DNA of 64,000 bases from Kosakonia sp. SMBL-WEM22 (GCF_014490785.1 NZ_CP051488.1:2666001-2730000); one strand, 5' to 3'. Positions 15,813 through 24,707 are shown, counted from the first letter of the stretch. Made by a program: numbers and translations. Notes: generated by a model from the sequence alone, not told the origin.

Positions 15813-15896
15813 TGCCGGATGGCGGCTTACGCCTTATCCGGCCTACAAAACCGCTCCGACCTCGTAGGCCGGATAAGCGGTACGCGCCATCCGGCA
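15813..15896. repeat. Inverted REP pair upstream of copy B
   Basis: TGCCGGATGGCGGC...CCGGCCTAC (15813-15846) and GTAGGCCGGATAAGC...CATCCGGCA (15864-15896) are two REP units in opposite orientation. They lie between the efflux operon promoter and long repeat copy B. Confidence 0.85.
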
Positions 15897-15928
15897 ATGT
15901 TTCCAGCGACACCGGTTTTTTTATCTGT

Positions 15929-16285
15929 GATATGACAGTGATGGGGGTTGTGTCCCCGCTGAAATCGGCGAACCGAAGCGGGAATGACAAGGTCTGGACG
16001 CCACGGATGGCGGGCAGAGGCGAACCGAGACATGACAAAATTGCCGGGAGCAATTTTGAACAGCGCTTGCGCTGGCCCCGAAGGGGCGAGTCCCATGGAT
16101 GGGGCGAGTAAGTCGAGCCGGCCGCAGTCAGGCTCGCGGGAGGTGAGCGCAGTGCGGAGCACCGATTTCCTCGCGGGGCCGCGGGGATTGACAAGGGGAG
16201 CGCGGTCGCTCCCTTTGTCCCGTTCACCGCACAGATGATTTATGAAGAGCCCGTTCCCGTGGTGAACGGAACCCTTCCACCAATG
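15929..16285. repeat. Long multi-hairpin intergenic repeat, copy B
   Basis: Same element as copies A and C, in the orientation of C. It begins near GTTGTGTCCCCGCTGAAATC and ends near GGTGAACGGAACCCTTCCAC. It keeps the blocks AAAATTGC-N5-GCAATTTT, CAGCGCTTGCGCTG and GCCCCGAAGGGGC, and the GC-rich block around 16140-16200 (GAGCGCAGTGCGG, then GCGGGGCCGCGGGG), which copy C lacks. REP units stand on both sides. It fills the gap between the divergent efflux and sugar-acid operons. Confidence 0.85.
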
Positions 16286-16301
16286 CCACATACCAGGCCC
16301 A

Positions 16302-16333
16302 TTGCCGGATGGCGGCTTATGCCTTATGCGACC
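16302..16333. repeat. Degenerate REP unit after copy B
   Basis: TTGCCGGATGGCGGCTTATGCC followed by TTATGCGACC looks like a REP unit with a mutated second arm. It closes the repeat block about 170 bp upstream of the sugar-acid operon. Confidence 0.6.
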
Positions 16334-16506
16334 TGGAAAAGCTGATGCGCTTAATCCCATTGCTTCACTATATGAAGCACTTTTCCCGCGCAATTTTTGA
16401 TAAGCCTCACGCAACGCAACACACCACTCGCCTGCCCGCCTGCGATCCCCAACACTCCCTGCACGATAACAACAACGCAGATACCCTACTCACTACGGGA
16501 GGCTCA

Positions 16507-17820
16507 ATGGAGCACACCACCTCACAGCCCTACCACGGCGCAGAGCAGAAAGTGCCCGCCCGCCGCACCGCCAAAATCATGCTCTCGGCGGGCGTCGGGC
16601 ACTTTATCGAATGGTTCGACTTCGGCCTTTACGGCACGCTGGCAGCGATCATCGCCAGCAACTTTTTTGTCAGCGACGACCCGGCGATCGGCCTGCTGAA
16701 ATCCTTCGCCGTCTTCGGCTCCGGCTTCTTAATGCGCCCGCTCGGCGGCCTCTTCTTCGGCTCGATGGGCGACCGCCAGGGGCGGCGCAAAGTGCTGGTG
16801 ACGGTGATTGTCATCACCTCCATCTCCACCTTTGTGATGGGCATCTTGCCCACCTTCCAGCAGGCGGGGATCATTGCGCCGATCCTGTTGGTGCTCACCC
16901 GCCTGGTGCAGGGCTTCGCCGCCGGGGGCGAAAGCTCCGGGGTGATTACCTACCTCGCCGAAAGCGCGCCGCCGCACCGCCGCGCGACGCTCACCTGCTG
17001 GAGCGAAAACTTCAGCTTTATGGCCTTTGTCTGCGGCTCCGGGCTGGTGCTGCTGCTCACCCATACCCTCGGCGAAGCAACGATGAACGACTGGGGCTGG
17101 CGCATCCCCTTCCTGCTTGCCGCCCCGCTTGGCCTCGGCGGGCTCTATATGCGCCGCAATATGGAAGACTCCGCCGAGTTCCATAAGCTAAAAGCCAGCG
17201 GCAAAATCGAAGCCTCGCCGCTGCGCAAAACCCTCTCCACCTCAATGACCGCCCTGCTGTTTTGCACCGGCTTTGTGGTGGTGAAAGCGGTAAGCAGTTG
17301 GGTGCTGCAATCGTTTATGCCGGGTTATCTCTCCACCCACCTGCACTACAGCCGCACGGACGCCTACCTCATCACGACCCTGGGGCTGTTGAGTGTGGCG
17401 GTCTGTATGCCACTGACCGGCTATCTCTCGGACCGCTGGGGCCGTCGCCCGCTAATGTTAATGGGCTGCGGTGGTTTCATTCTTTTCACCTGGCCGGCAA
17501 TGCTGCTGATGAGCCAGGGGTCGGTGGGCGCCTCGATTGCCGCCATGAGCCTGCTCGGCTTCTTTGTCGCCATGTTTAACGGCGGCTGCGGCGCGGCGAT
17601 GGTTGAGCTCTTCCCAACCGCCATCCGCTACGGCAGCATCGCGATTGCTTACAACCTCACCGTTGCGGTGTTTGGCGGCGTGACGCCGTTCGCCTCGGCG
17701 GGGCTTATTACCCTTACCGGCGACCCGCTCTCCCCGGCGTGGTACGTGATGGGCACTGCGCTTATCTCCTTTATTGTCGTGTGGATCGCCAAAGAGACCG
17801 CCGGCAAAGTTCTCGATTAA
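16507..17820 (+). CDS. MHS-family metabolite:H+ symporter (sugar-acid uptake)
   Basis: 437 residues from ATG 16507, preceded by GGGAGG; the longer frame upstream runs through a repeat and lacks a ribosome-binding site. The MHS signature GHFIEWFDFGLYGTLA is at the N-terminus, motif A reads GSMGDRQGRRKVLV, and RLVQGFAAGGESSGVITYL is the TM4-5 motif. About twelve membrane segments. First gene of an operon with a dehydratase, lyase, kinase and aldolase, so it most likely imports an aldonate or related sugar acid. The exact substrate is not visible. Confidence 0.88.
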   Translation: MEHTTSQPYHGAEQKVPARRTAKIMLSAGVGHFIEWFDFGLYGTLAAIIASNFFVSDDPAIGLLKSFAVFGSGFLMRPLGGLFFGSMGDRQGRRKVLVTVIVITSISTFVMGILPTFQQAGIIAPILLVLTRLVQGFAAGGESSGVITYLAESAPPHRRATLTCWSENFSFMAFVCGSGLVLLLTHTLGEATMNDWGWRIPFLLAAPLGLGGLYMRRNMEDSAEFHKLKASGKIEASPLRKTLSTSMTALLFCTGFVVVKAVSSWVLQSFMPGYLSTHLHYSRTDAYLITTLGLLSVAVCMPLTGYLSDRWGRRPLMLMGCGGFILFTWPAMLLMSQGSVGASIAAMSLLGFFVAMFNGGCGAAMVELFPTAIRYGSIAIAYNLTVAVFGGVTPFASAGLITLTGDPLSPAWYVMGTALISFIVVWIAKETAGKVLD

Positions 17821-17837
17821 CCTGACCTGGAGTTGTC

Positions 17838-19001
17838 ATGAAGATCAGCCGTATCGACTGTTTTCCGCTCAAAATCACCACGCCGCAGGCCTATCTCGGC
17901 GGCGAGGTCAAGGCGAGCGACAGCGATTATTACTACCGCCCGGAGTACCGCTGCGTCTATTCGCGCAAGATGGAGACTTGTCTGGTCAAAATCACCACCG
18001 ACAGCGGTCATGTCGGTTGGGGCGAAGCCCTCGCTCCCGTCGTGCCGCAAGTGATCGCCGAGTTAATTACGCACCTCTTTGCGCCGCTGTTAACCGGCCA
18101 GTCGCCCTTTGCCAGCCAGGTACTGAATGCGCGGATGTATGACGCGATGCGCGATCGCGGCCATATCACCGGGTATCACATCGACGCGCTGGCAGCGGTG
18201 GATATTGCCCTGTGGGATCTAAAAGGCCAGATCCTCAACCAGCCGGTTTACCAGCTGCTCGGCGGCGCATTCCGCGATCAGATCCCCTGCTATGTCTCCG
18301 GCCTGCCGGAGCCGGATCTCCCGGCGCGCTGTGCGCTGGCGTTGCGCTGGCAGCAGAAAGGCTTCAACGCCATCAAGCTGGCGCTGGGCTACGGCGTGCA
18401 GCAGGACATTGAGAATGTGCGCGCCATTCGTGACGCCCTCGGCCCGCAAGCTAGCCTCTTTCTTGATGCCCACTGGAACTACAGCGTGGCGCAGGCGGCT
18501 GAGCTGGCCAACGCGCTGCATCCCCTTGGCGTCGGTTTTCTTGAAGCGCCGCTGTTGCCGGAGGATATTGCCGGGCACCGCGAGCTGCGGGCGAAAAGCC
18601 CGCTGCCGATTGCGCTGGGCGAAACGGAGCGCACCCGCTACCAGTTCAAGCCCTTTATTGAACAGCGGGCGATGGACATTGTGCAGCCGGATGTCGGACG
18701 CACCGGCATTACCGAGCTGATGCATATCGCCTCCCTTGCGCAGACGTGGAATTTGCAGGTTGCGCCGCATCTGAGCGTCGGCCTCGGGCCGTGTATTGCC
18801 GCGTCGATCCACGTTGCCGCCGCGCTGCCCAATCTTTTCATGCTGGAGTATCAGCCACCGGTATTCGAGCTTGCCAACCAGTTGCTCGATACGCCGCTGG
18901 TGTGTGAAGCGGGTCACTACACGCTGCCGCAAGGTGCAGGTCTGGGAATTGCAGTCAATGAAGCGCGGGTGCGCGAATCGGTAATGGGGGTCACATGTTA
19001 A
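17838..19001 (+). CDS. Enolase-superfamily (mandelate racemase/MLE) sugar-acid dehydratase
   Basis: 387 residues. An N-terminal capping domain (about 1-125) precedes a TIM barrel. Metal ligands are visible as Asp in SLFLDAHW, Glu in FLEAPLLPED and Glu in ALGETERTR. The DAH triplet plus the later His in VAPHLSVG reproduces the two-His arrangement of galactonate dehydratase rather than the Lys-x-Lys pair of racemases: only one Lys is present in AIKLALG. Family chemistry is loss of water from an acid sugar to a 2-keto-3-deoxy acid. GGAGTTGTC precedes the start. The stop overlaps the next gene's ATG. Confidence 0.88.
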   Translation: MKISRIDCFPLKITTPQAYLGGEVKASDSDYYYRPEYRCVYSRKMETCLVKITTDSGHVGWGEALAPVVPQVIAELITHLFAPLLTGQSPFASQVLNARMYDAMRDRGHITGYHIDALAAVDIALWDLKGQILNQPVYQLLGGAFRDQIPCYVSGLPEPDLPARCALALRWQQKGFNAIKLALGYGVQQDIENVRAIRDALGPQASLFLDAHWNYSVAQAAELANALHPLGVGFLEAPLLPEDIAGHRELRAKSPLPIALGETERTRYQFKPFIEQRAMDIVQPDVGRTGITELMHIASLAQTWNLQVAPHLSVGLGPCIAASIHVAAALPNLFMLEYQPPVFELANQLLDTPLVCEAGHYTLPQGAGLGIAVNEARVRESVMGVTC

Positions 19002-19891
19002 AGGGTAATGTGCCAATTCTGGCGACGGCGTTTGATGAGCAGGGTGCGGTGGACTTTGGCTCCATCGAGAAGTTAGTGAAATTTCTGCTGGCCCAGGGGA
19101 TCGACGGGCTGGCGCTGTTTGGCAATGCGTCGGAAGGTTATGCGCTAACGACCGGGGAAAAAGAGGCGCTGTTTGCCTGTGTGAAACGTCTGACCGGCGC
19201 GTTGCCCCTTATTGCTGCCGCGGGCGGTGCCTCGGCGGTGGTGGCGATTGAAGATATTCAGCGCGTGCAGCGCTGGGGGGCGCAGGTGGCGATGGTCAAC
19301 CCGCCATCGGTGGTGAAACCGGGCCCGCAGGAGATCTACACCTTCTGGCGCGATATCTGCTCTGCCTGCGATATCGACATCATGGTGCAGGATGCGCCGC
19401 TGATGACCGGGGTGAACATCCCAGTGCCGACGCTGGTGAAGCTGTGTGAGGATTTTCCCTCCATCAAATACATCAAGGTGGAGCAACCGCCGACCACGCT
19501 GAAAATCACGGCGCTTAAGCAGGCGCTCGGCGATCGCGTCGGGCTGTTCGGCGGGCTGAATGGCGGTTTTCTCTATGAGGAGCTGCGCCGGGGCATTGTC
19601 GGCACCATGCCCGCCTGTGAATTCCCGGAGGTGATTAACGCCATCCTGCACGCCTGGCAGCACGACAAGCAGGAGGCGCAGGCCATTTTCTATCGCTACC
19701 TCCCCTTCCTGCGCTACGGCGTGCAGCCGGGGCTGGGTGTCGCCATCCACAAAACCGTGCTGCACCAGGCGGGCATTTTCGCCACCGATGTGGTGCGTGA
19801 ACCGGCGAAAGGGCTCGATGAAGCAACGCGCGACGAACTGCGCGATCTCATCCGTGCCCTGCCGCTGGCGGTGCTGGAGGCGAGCCGATGA
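18995..19891 (+). CDS. DapA-family (DHDPS/NAL superfamily) lyase or dehydratase
   Basis: 298 residues, an (alpha/beta)8 barrel. LFGNASEGYALT matches the GTTGE-type pyruvate/keto-acid binding loop and the Schiff-base Lys lies in IKYIKVEQPP. The Tyr that normally sits in the YNVP motif is absent: the sequence reads IMVQDAPLMTG. That change argues against true dihydrodipicolinate synthase activity and for a sugar-acid role such as keto-deoxy-acid aldolase or dehydratase. It overlaps the dehydratase gene by 7 bp and the kinase gene by 4 bp, so it is part of the same catabolic unit. Confidence 0.85.
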   Translation: MLKGNVPILATAFDEQGAVDFGSIEKLVKFLLAQGIDGLALFGNASEGYALTTGEKEALFACVKRLTGALPLIAAAGGASAVVAIEDIQRVQRWGAQVAMVNPPSVVKPGPQEIYTFWRDICSACDIDIMVQDAPLMTGVNIPVPTLVKLCEDFPSIKYIKVEQPPTTLKITALKQALGDRVGLFGGLNGGFLYEELRRGIVGTMPACEFPEVINAILHAWQHDKQEAQAIFYRYLPFLRYGVQPGLGVAIHKTVLHQAGIFATDVVREPAKGLDEATRDELRDLIRALPLAVLEASR

Positions 19892-20781
19892 ACTACATCG
19901 CGGTGGACTGGGGCAGCAGCAATTTTCGCGCCCTCAGCGTGCGTAACGGCGAAGTATTTCGCAGCGTTGAGGCCGCCTGCGGCGTGGGTAAATGCGCGCG
20001 AGAGGCACTGCCGGATATTCTGCGCGAACAGCTGCTGCGCCTCGAAGAGGGGTGGGATGAGAGATTGCCCGTGCTGTTATGCGGCATGGTCGGCAGCAAT
20101 ATCGGCCTTGCCGATGCGGGCTATCTGGCGCTGCCGCTCAGTTTTGCCCAGCTGACGGCAAAAGGACGCCCGCTGCCGGGCATTCTGCCCAACCCCGTCA
20201 CCCTGCGTCCCGGTATTTGTGACCGGCGAGTGATGGAGATCTGCCGCGGAGAGGAGATGCAGCTTGCCGGAGCGCTGACCCTGACCAGCAGCCAGACCTT
20301 CGCCGCCGTCGGCACCCACAGCAAATGGCTGACGGTTAACCGCGCGCAGCAGCAGGTGGAGAGCCTGCGCACCCTGATGACCGGCGAGCTGTGGAACCTG
20401 GTGCTCAACCACTCGATTGTCGGCAAAGGGCTGCCAGCGCAGTCGGCTTCAGACGAGGCGTTTCTGCGCGGCGTGCACACCACCCGGCAGATTGAGTCCG
20501 GCGAGACGACGCTGGTGAGCGAGCTGTTTCGCTGTCGCGGGCACTATATTCTCGGCGATCTTGACCCGGCCGCAGCGGGCGCATGGCTGTCGGGTTTACT
20601 TATCGCCCATGAGATCCTCCAGGGTCACCCGCGCCATGAGGCAGTCTGCTTTATTGGCAGCCGCGCGTTGCTGCCGCGCTATGCCCTCGCCTGCGAGGCG
20701 CTCGATCTCCCCTTCACCACTCTTGAGGCGGAGCAGGCGCTGATCGCCGGGCTGAATGAGGTATTCCGGGATGCAGCCTGA
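19888..20781 (+). CDS. dgoK: 2-dehydro-3-deoxygalactonokinase
   Basis: 297 residues (E. coli DgoK 292). The N-terminal VDWGSSNFRA is the phosphate-1 motif of the ASKHA-type DgoK family; GMVGSNIGL and the C-terminal FIGSRALLPRYA are also typical. It phosphorylates 2-keto-3-deoxy-galactonate (or a close isomer) at C6 with ATP, giving the substrate for the aldolase encoded next. ATGA overlaps with the DapA-like gene upstream and its end overlaps the dgoA start, so translation is coupled across the operon. Confidence 0.92.
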   Translation: MNYIAVDWGSSNFRALSVRNGEVFRSVEAACGVGKCAREALPDILREQLLRLEEGWDERLPVLLCGMVGSNIGLADAGYLALPLSFAQLTAKGRPLPGILPNPVTLRPGICDRRVMEICRGEEMQLAGALTLTSSQTFAAVGTHSKWLTVNRAQQQVESLRTLMTGELWNLVLNHSIVGKGLPAQSASDEAFLRGVHTTRQIESGETTLVSELFRCRGHYILGDLDPAAAGAWLSGLLIAHEILQGHPRHEAVCFIGSRALLPRYALACEALDLPFTTLEAEQALIAGLNEVFRDAA

Positions 20782-21364
20782 GCAGATTGTCGCCATCCTG
20801 CGCGGGATCGCGCCCACAGAGTGCATCGAACAGGTCGCCTGCCTGCGCGATCACGGCATCACCACCATTGAGATCACCACCAACTCGCCGCAGTGGCAGA
20901 GCAGCATTACGCGGGTAGCCTCGGTGTTTGGCGACGCCGTCACGCTTGGCGCAGGCACCGTGTTGACCGTGCCGCAGGTGGCCGCGTGCCGCGCGGCCGG
21001 GGCACAGTTTATCCTGACGCCAAACCTTGACGCGCGCGTGGTTGAGGCGGCACAGCAGCAGGGACTGCGTGTCTGCGCCGGGGTGTTTAGCAGCAGTGAA
21101 ATTTTTCGCGCCTGCGAGCTTGAGGTGGATGTACTGAAGATCTTCCCCGCCTCGGCGCTGCCGCTGAACTTTCCGCAGATGATCAAAGGTCCGCTCTCGA
21201 AGACAGTGCCCTTCTCTGCCGTTGGCGGTGTCGATATCAGTAACGCGGCGGCTTATCTCGCCCACTACGACAGCGTGGGAATTGGCTCATCGCTCTATAA
21301 ACCGGGGCAGACGGCGGCGGTGACCGCGCAGCGCTGCCAGCAGTTACTAAACAGGAGGGAGTGA
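20771..21364 (+). CDS. dgoA: 2-dehydro-3-deoxy-6-phosphogalactonate aldolase
   Basis: 197 residues from ATG 20771. I prefer this over the ATG five codons upstream because GAGG lies at suitable spacing and the enzyme family starts with a short lead before IVAILRGIAPTE. Motifs include EITTNSPQW, GAGTVLTVPQV, ILTPNLDARV and the Schiff-base Lys in LKIFPASALP. It cleaves KDPGal to pyruvate and glyceraldehyde-3-P, closing the DeLey-Doudoroff-type route started by the dehydratase and kinase. Its 3' end overlaps the convergent IclR gene by 18 bp. Confidence 0.92.
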   Translation: MQPEQIVAILRGIAPTECIEQVACLRDHGITTIEITTNSPQWQSSITRVASVFGDAVTLGAGTVLTVPQVAACRAAGAQFILTPNLDARVVEAAQQQGLRVCAGVFSSSEIFRACELEVDVLKIFPASALPLNFPQMIKGPLSKTVPFSAVGGVDISNAAAYLAHYDSVGIGSSLYKPGQTAAVTAQRCQQLLNRRE

Positions 21365-22045
21365 TTCACCGCTGATCTTGCGCGCGGCGGAGATGAGAAA
21401 CTGGCGCAGGGTGTCGATATTGACTTTGTCACCCCCGATGTTGGAGAGCGCAATCGCTGCCTGCATGCCCGGAATGATGCAGGCCAGCCGGTAATCCCCT
21501 GGCGCCCACGCCTTGCCAAACACCTGGTGCTGGCGCGCCTGCTCAATATCCTGCTGTAAAAGATGGTAATCGTGGATGCCGATACGGTTGATGATCTCCT
21601 CATCGCTGAGGGTGGCGAGCAGCTTGATGCCAATCACCGAATCGCGCACCGGCCACGATTCATAATTGCCAATCGCGCGGGCGATACTTTTGCCGCCGCG
21701 CGTATGCAGCAGGTAGACCACCTGGTTGCCACTGAGCACACCAATCACAATCGATACGTTATGGCTGCCGGTCTCCTCCAGCATCTCCAGCGCGGCGGTA
21801 TAAAAGGCGGAGTGATGAATGGCGCTGGCGGACAAGCGGTGGATACCCATGCCGAGGCGATATTTGCGCTTCGCATCCTGCTGTACCATCTCTAATGCCA
21901 GTAAGGTTTGCATCAGGCGCGTCACTTTCGCCGAGTCCAGCGCCAGCTCGCGGCCAATCTCACGAATACCAAACGCGCGATTGCCGGTCGCCAGTAGATT
22001 CAGACAGCGAAACGCGTCAAATACTGTACTGTTTAATTTCGTCAT
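21347..22045 (-). CDS. IclR-family transcriptional regulator
   Basis: 232 residues. The N-terminal winged helix reads STVFDAFRCLNLLATGNRAF, then IREIGRELALDSAKVTRLMQTL. It is followed by the IclR effector domain with SVIGIKLLATLSDEEI and a C-terminal AAIALS segment of the ligand pocket. It converges on and slightly overlaps dgoA, an arrangement that suggests local control of the sugar-acid operon, with the inducer probably a pathway intermediate. It is the only regulator gene in the cluster. The start is the ATG following ATATGA; no strong Shine-Dalgarno is visible. Confidence 0.85.
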   Translation of the reverse strand: MTKLNSTVFDAFRCLNLLATGNRAFGIREIGRELALDSAKVTRLMQTLLALEMVQQDAKRKYRLGMGIHRLSASAIHHSAFYTAALEMLEETGSHNVSIVIGVLSGNQVVYLLHTRGGKSIARAIGNYESWPVRDSVIGIKLLATLSDEEIINRIGIHDYHLLQQDIEQARQHQVFGKAWAPGDYRLACIIPGMQAAIALSNIGGDKVNIDTLRQFLISAARKISGESLPPV

Positions 22046-22401
22046 TCATATATTCTCTGCCGCTTCGCTTATTTGCGCTGCTCAAGCATAACCCGCTTTG
22101 AGATTGTTCTCAAACTCGACGTAATAAGGGTTTTTTCGCTACCTAATTTGACTAAAGAGTAGTTCCAGCTAGTTTTATTTGTGGGTGCGAAAAAACTTCG
22201 CTTAATAATGAGATCGGTTTTTAGATCATAGGGAAATTATTATTAGCTGATGACTTGCACATATTTAAATTAACGACTAAGCGAATCAATCCCGGTTCGT
22301 TATCGAAACAATCATCACTGCAAAAATATATTTCTGTGCTACAGCGAAACGCTGGCACACAACTCCCCTTACGCGAAAACGACGAAGAGAAGGATTACAT
22401 T
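22046..22401. other. AT-rich divergent promoter region (IclR gene / yciE)
   Basis: About 355 bp without a gene. It should hold the promoters of the IclR gene and of yciE-katN, which is RpoS-dependent in Salmonella. A long in-frame extension of yciE starting at 22255 has low coding character and no ribosome-binding site, so I left it out. I see no convincing operator. Confidence 0.6.
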
Positions 22402-22908
22402 ATGACACCTCAAGAAAACTATCATGACTGGTTACGTGATGCCCACGCGATGGAAAAACAGGCTGAGTCGATGCTGAAGTCCATGAGCGAGCGTATCGAT
22501 AACTACCCGGATCTGCGTTCCCGTATTGCCCAGCATTTAACCGAAACGCAGGGCCAGATTCAATTACTTGAAGAAGTGATGGATCGCAATAATATTAATC
22601 GTTCGGTAATGAAAGATGCCACCAGCAAAATGGCAGCGATGGGCCAGGCCTTTGGCGGTATGTTCGCACCGGATGAAGTGGTAAAAGGTTCGATTAGCAG
22701 CTACGTCTTTGAGCAATTTGAAATTGCTTGTTATACCTCCCTTATCACCGCAGCAGAAAAAGCCGGCGATATTGCCAGCGTAGATATTTTCAAACGCATT
22801 CTCGCCGAAGAAGTGGCGATGGCTGAATGGGCGCTGAATCATATTCCGGACGTTACTGCGCAATTCTTGCTACGCAGCGATGCGGATGGCGTAGAAGCGA
22901 AAAAATAA
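22402..22908 (+). CDS. yciE: YciE, ferritin-like stress protein
   Basis: 168 residues, identical in length to E. coli YciE, starting at ATG 22402 with AGAAGGA upstream. It has the family opening YHDWLRDAHAMEKQAESML, a FEQFEIACYTSL helix with the metal-binding Glu, and the ending RSDADGVEAKK. DUF892/ferritin-like four-helix bundle proteins of this group are starvation- and RpoS-induced and may bind metal. It is 24 bp upstream of katN, the last two genes of the yciGFE-katN operon known from Salmonella; yciG and yciF lie separately at 34.8-35.5 kb. Confidence 0.93.
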   Translation: MTPQENYHDWLRDAHAMEKQAESMLKSMSERIDNYPDLRSRIAQHLTETQGQIQLLEEVMDRNNINRSVMKDATSKMAAMGQAFGGMFAPDEVVKGSISSYVFEQFEIACYTSLITAAEKAGDIASVDIFKRILAEEVAMAEWALNHIPDVTAQFLLRSDADGVEAKK

Positions 22909-22932
22909 TTATTAGAATTCAGGAGGCAAGCA

Positions 22933-23811
22933 ATGTTTCGTCACGTAAAACAACTGCAATTTACGGTTCGCGTCAGCGAGCCAAACCCGGGTCTCGCCAA
23001 TCTGCTGCTTGAGCAGTTTGGCGGGCCGCAGGGGGAACTGGCCGCGGCGTGCCGCTACTTCACTCAGGGTCTGGGTGATGATGACGCCGGGCGTAAAGAG
23101 ATGCTGATGGATATCGCGACCGAAGAGCTCAGCCACCTCGAAATCATTGGTTCACTGGTTGGCATGCTCAACAAAGGCGCAAAAGGCGCGCTGGCGGAAG
23201 GCACCGAAAGTGAAGCAGAGCTTTACCGCTCCCTGACGCAGAACGGCAACGATAGCCATATCACTTCCCTGCTTTATGGCGGTGGCCCGGCGCTGACCAA
23301 CTCTGCGGGTAAACCGTGGTCCGCGTCCTACATCGATACCATCGGCGAAGTGACAGCGGATCTGCGCTCCAATATTGCCGCCGAAGCGCGCGCGAAGATC
23401 ATCTATGAGCGCTTAATCAACGTCACTGACGATCCGGGCGTGAAAGATGCGCTCGGCTTCCTGATGACCCGCGAAGTGGCGCATATGATGTCGTTTGAAA
23501 AAGCGCTCTACTCGATCCGCAACAACTTCCCGCCGGGTAAACTGCCGCCGATTGAGCAGTACAGCAACGTCTACTACAACATGTCGGAAGGTGACGATCC
23601 GCGCGGTAGCTGGAACAGCGACGAGAACTTTGAATACGTTGCTAATCCGCAACCGGCGGTTGATGGTGGTGATGGTCTGATCACGGTACAGCTGACGCCA
23701 GAACAGCTGGCGATGGTGAAAGCGATGAGCGACCGCACCATGTCTGACCCGTCCGTTGAACCGGTTACCGGTTTTGAACTGGGAACCGGCGAACCGAAGC
23801 CGAAAAAGTAA
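22933..23811 (+). CDS. katN: KatN, manganese (non-haem) catalase
   Basis: 292 residues. The ferritin-like core keeps the dimanganese ligands: Glu in QGELAAACRYF, Glu and His in ATEELSHLEIIG, Glu in AAEARAKIIYERL and Glu/His in TREVAHMMSFE. The C-terminal tail is polar and ends in KPKK. It converts hydrogen peroxide to water and oxygen in the cytoplasm. AGGAGG precedes the ATG and a strong terminator follows the stop. With katG 2 kb downstream the cell holds two unrelated catalases in one stress region. Confidence 0.95.
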   Translation: MFRHVKQLQFTVRVSEPNPGLANLLLEQFGGPQGELAAACRYFTQGLGDDDAGRKEMLMDIATEELSHLEIIGSLVGMLNKGAKGALAEGTESEAELYRSLTQNGNDSHITSLLYGGGPALTNSAGKPWSASYIDTIGEVTADLRSNIAAEARAKIIYERLINVTDDPGVKDALGFLMTREVAHMMSFEKALYSIRNNFPPGKLPPIEQYSNVYYNMSEGDDPRGSWNSDENFEYVANPQPAVDGGDGLITVQLTPEQLAMVKAMSDRTMSDPSVEPVTGFELGTGEPKPKK

Positions 23812-23828
23812 TTCAGCTTGCGGTTAAC

Positions 23829-23859
23829 AAACACACCCCCTGCGGGGTGTGTTTTTTTA
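23829..23859 (+). terminator. Rho-independent terminator of yciE-katN
   Basis: ACACACCCC and GGGGTGTGT form a 9-bp GC-rich stem followed by seven T residues, 18 bp after the katN stop. Confidence 0.92.
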
Positions 23860-24690
23860 TGCCCTGCCCTGCTGCAATGCGCGCAGCTCGAGCGCATCGT
23901 GGCTGCAAAAGAGCGTCAGATCCGCTTTATGGGCGCAGGAGAGTTCCCGCAGGCGCTGCTGATTAACGCGGCGCGACCGGTTGTCCATCCCCATCATCCA
24001 CTGGTAAAAACGCAGCCCCGGCGTGCAGTGGCGCTCAGGCCGCCCCATCTCTTCCCGGTAGAACCACGCATCTCCGCCGTGCAGCAACCACCCTTCCGGG
24101 CGCTGGATCGCAACACCCGCATGTCCCGGCGTGTGACCCGCAAGGGGAACCAGCAGGATCTCCGGCGGCAGCCCGCGCAGCGCATTCACCGCCTCGAAAC
24201 CAAACCACCTTTCGCCCTGCGGGGCATAACCGTGCCAGCCGGAGCGCGCGCTCCATTGCCCTGGCCGGTAGCGCTCGCGCTGAAGCCAGCTGTGGCGCTG
24301 CCCGGCGGTATCAATCTCCTGCTGCATCAGGTGTACCTGCGCATGGGGAAAATCGGTCAGGCCACCGGCATGGTCAAAGTCGAGATGGGTCAGCACGATA
24401 TGGCGGACATCCTCTGCCTTAAACCCGAGCGCCTGAATGCGCGACAGCGCGGTCAGCTCATCCCGGCGCTGGATGTTATTCATCAGGCGAAAGAAGCCCG
24501 ACAGACGGCGCTGTGGGGCTTGCATATCCTCGCGGCCAAAACCGGTATCGACCAGCACCAGCCCGTCGCGGTCGGTCTCAATCAGCAGACAGTGACAGAC
24601 CAGGTGCGCATGTAACCCTTTGCTAAAGCCGTCGTACAGCGCGCCGCCCAGCGGGCACATGCACCCACAATTAAGGTGATGGACGATCAT
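23857..24690 (-). CDS. Metallo-beta-lactamase-fold hydrolase
   Basis: 277 residues. The zinc motif reads VLTHLDFDHAGG, so the second His of the classical HxHxDH is Asp, a variant common in lactonase-like members. Further metal-site positions are seen in PLAGHTPGHAG and LLHGGDAW, with a distal His near CSHDAL. The N-terminus is Cys-rich (LNCGCMCPLGG). The nearest relatives in layout are AHL-lactonase-like cytoplasmic enzymes; the substrate cannot be told. It shares the convergent gap with katN and its stop lies within the T-run of that terminator. The lipoprotein gene is 18 bp upstream. Confidence 0.85.
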   Translation of the reverse strand: MIVHHLNCGCMCPLGGALYDGFSKGLHAHLVCHCLLIETDRDGLVLVDTGFGREDMQAPQRRLSGFFRLMNNIQRRDELTALSRIQALGFKAEDVRHIVLTHLDFDHAGGLTDFPHAQVHLMQQEIDTAGQRHSWLQRERYRPGQWSARSGWHGYAPQGERWFGFEAVNALRGLPPEILLVPLAGHTPGHAGVAIQRPEGWLLHGGDAWFYREEMGRPERHCTPGLRFYQWMMGMDNRSRRVNQQRLRELSCAHKADLTLFCSHDALELRALQQGRA

Positions 24691-24707
24691 CGTAACCTCC
24701 CGAACAG

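Noticed and set aside
15790..16414. Long minus-strand frames over copy B and its REP units
   Set aside because: They run through REP palindromes and the repeat, so the open frames come from GC-rich repeat composition and not from a gene.
18995..19891. Authentic dihydrodipicolinate synthase (dapA)
   Set aside because: The catalytic Tyr motif is missing and the gene is locked inside a sugar-acid operon.
22255..22401. N-terminal extension of YciE
   Set aside because: The extra 49 residues have no family match or ribosome-binding site; the protein from 22402 has exactly the usual length.
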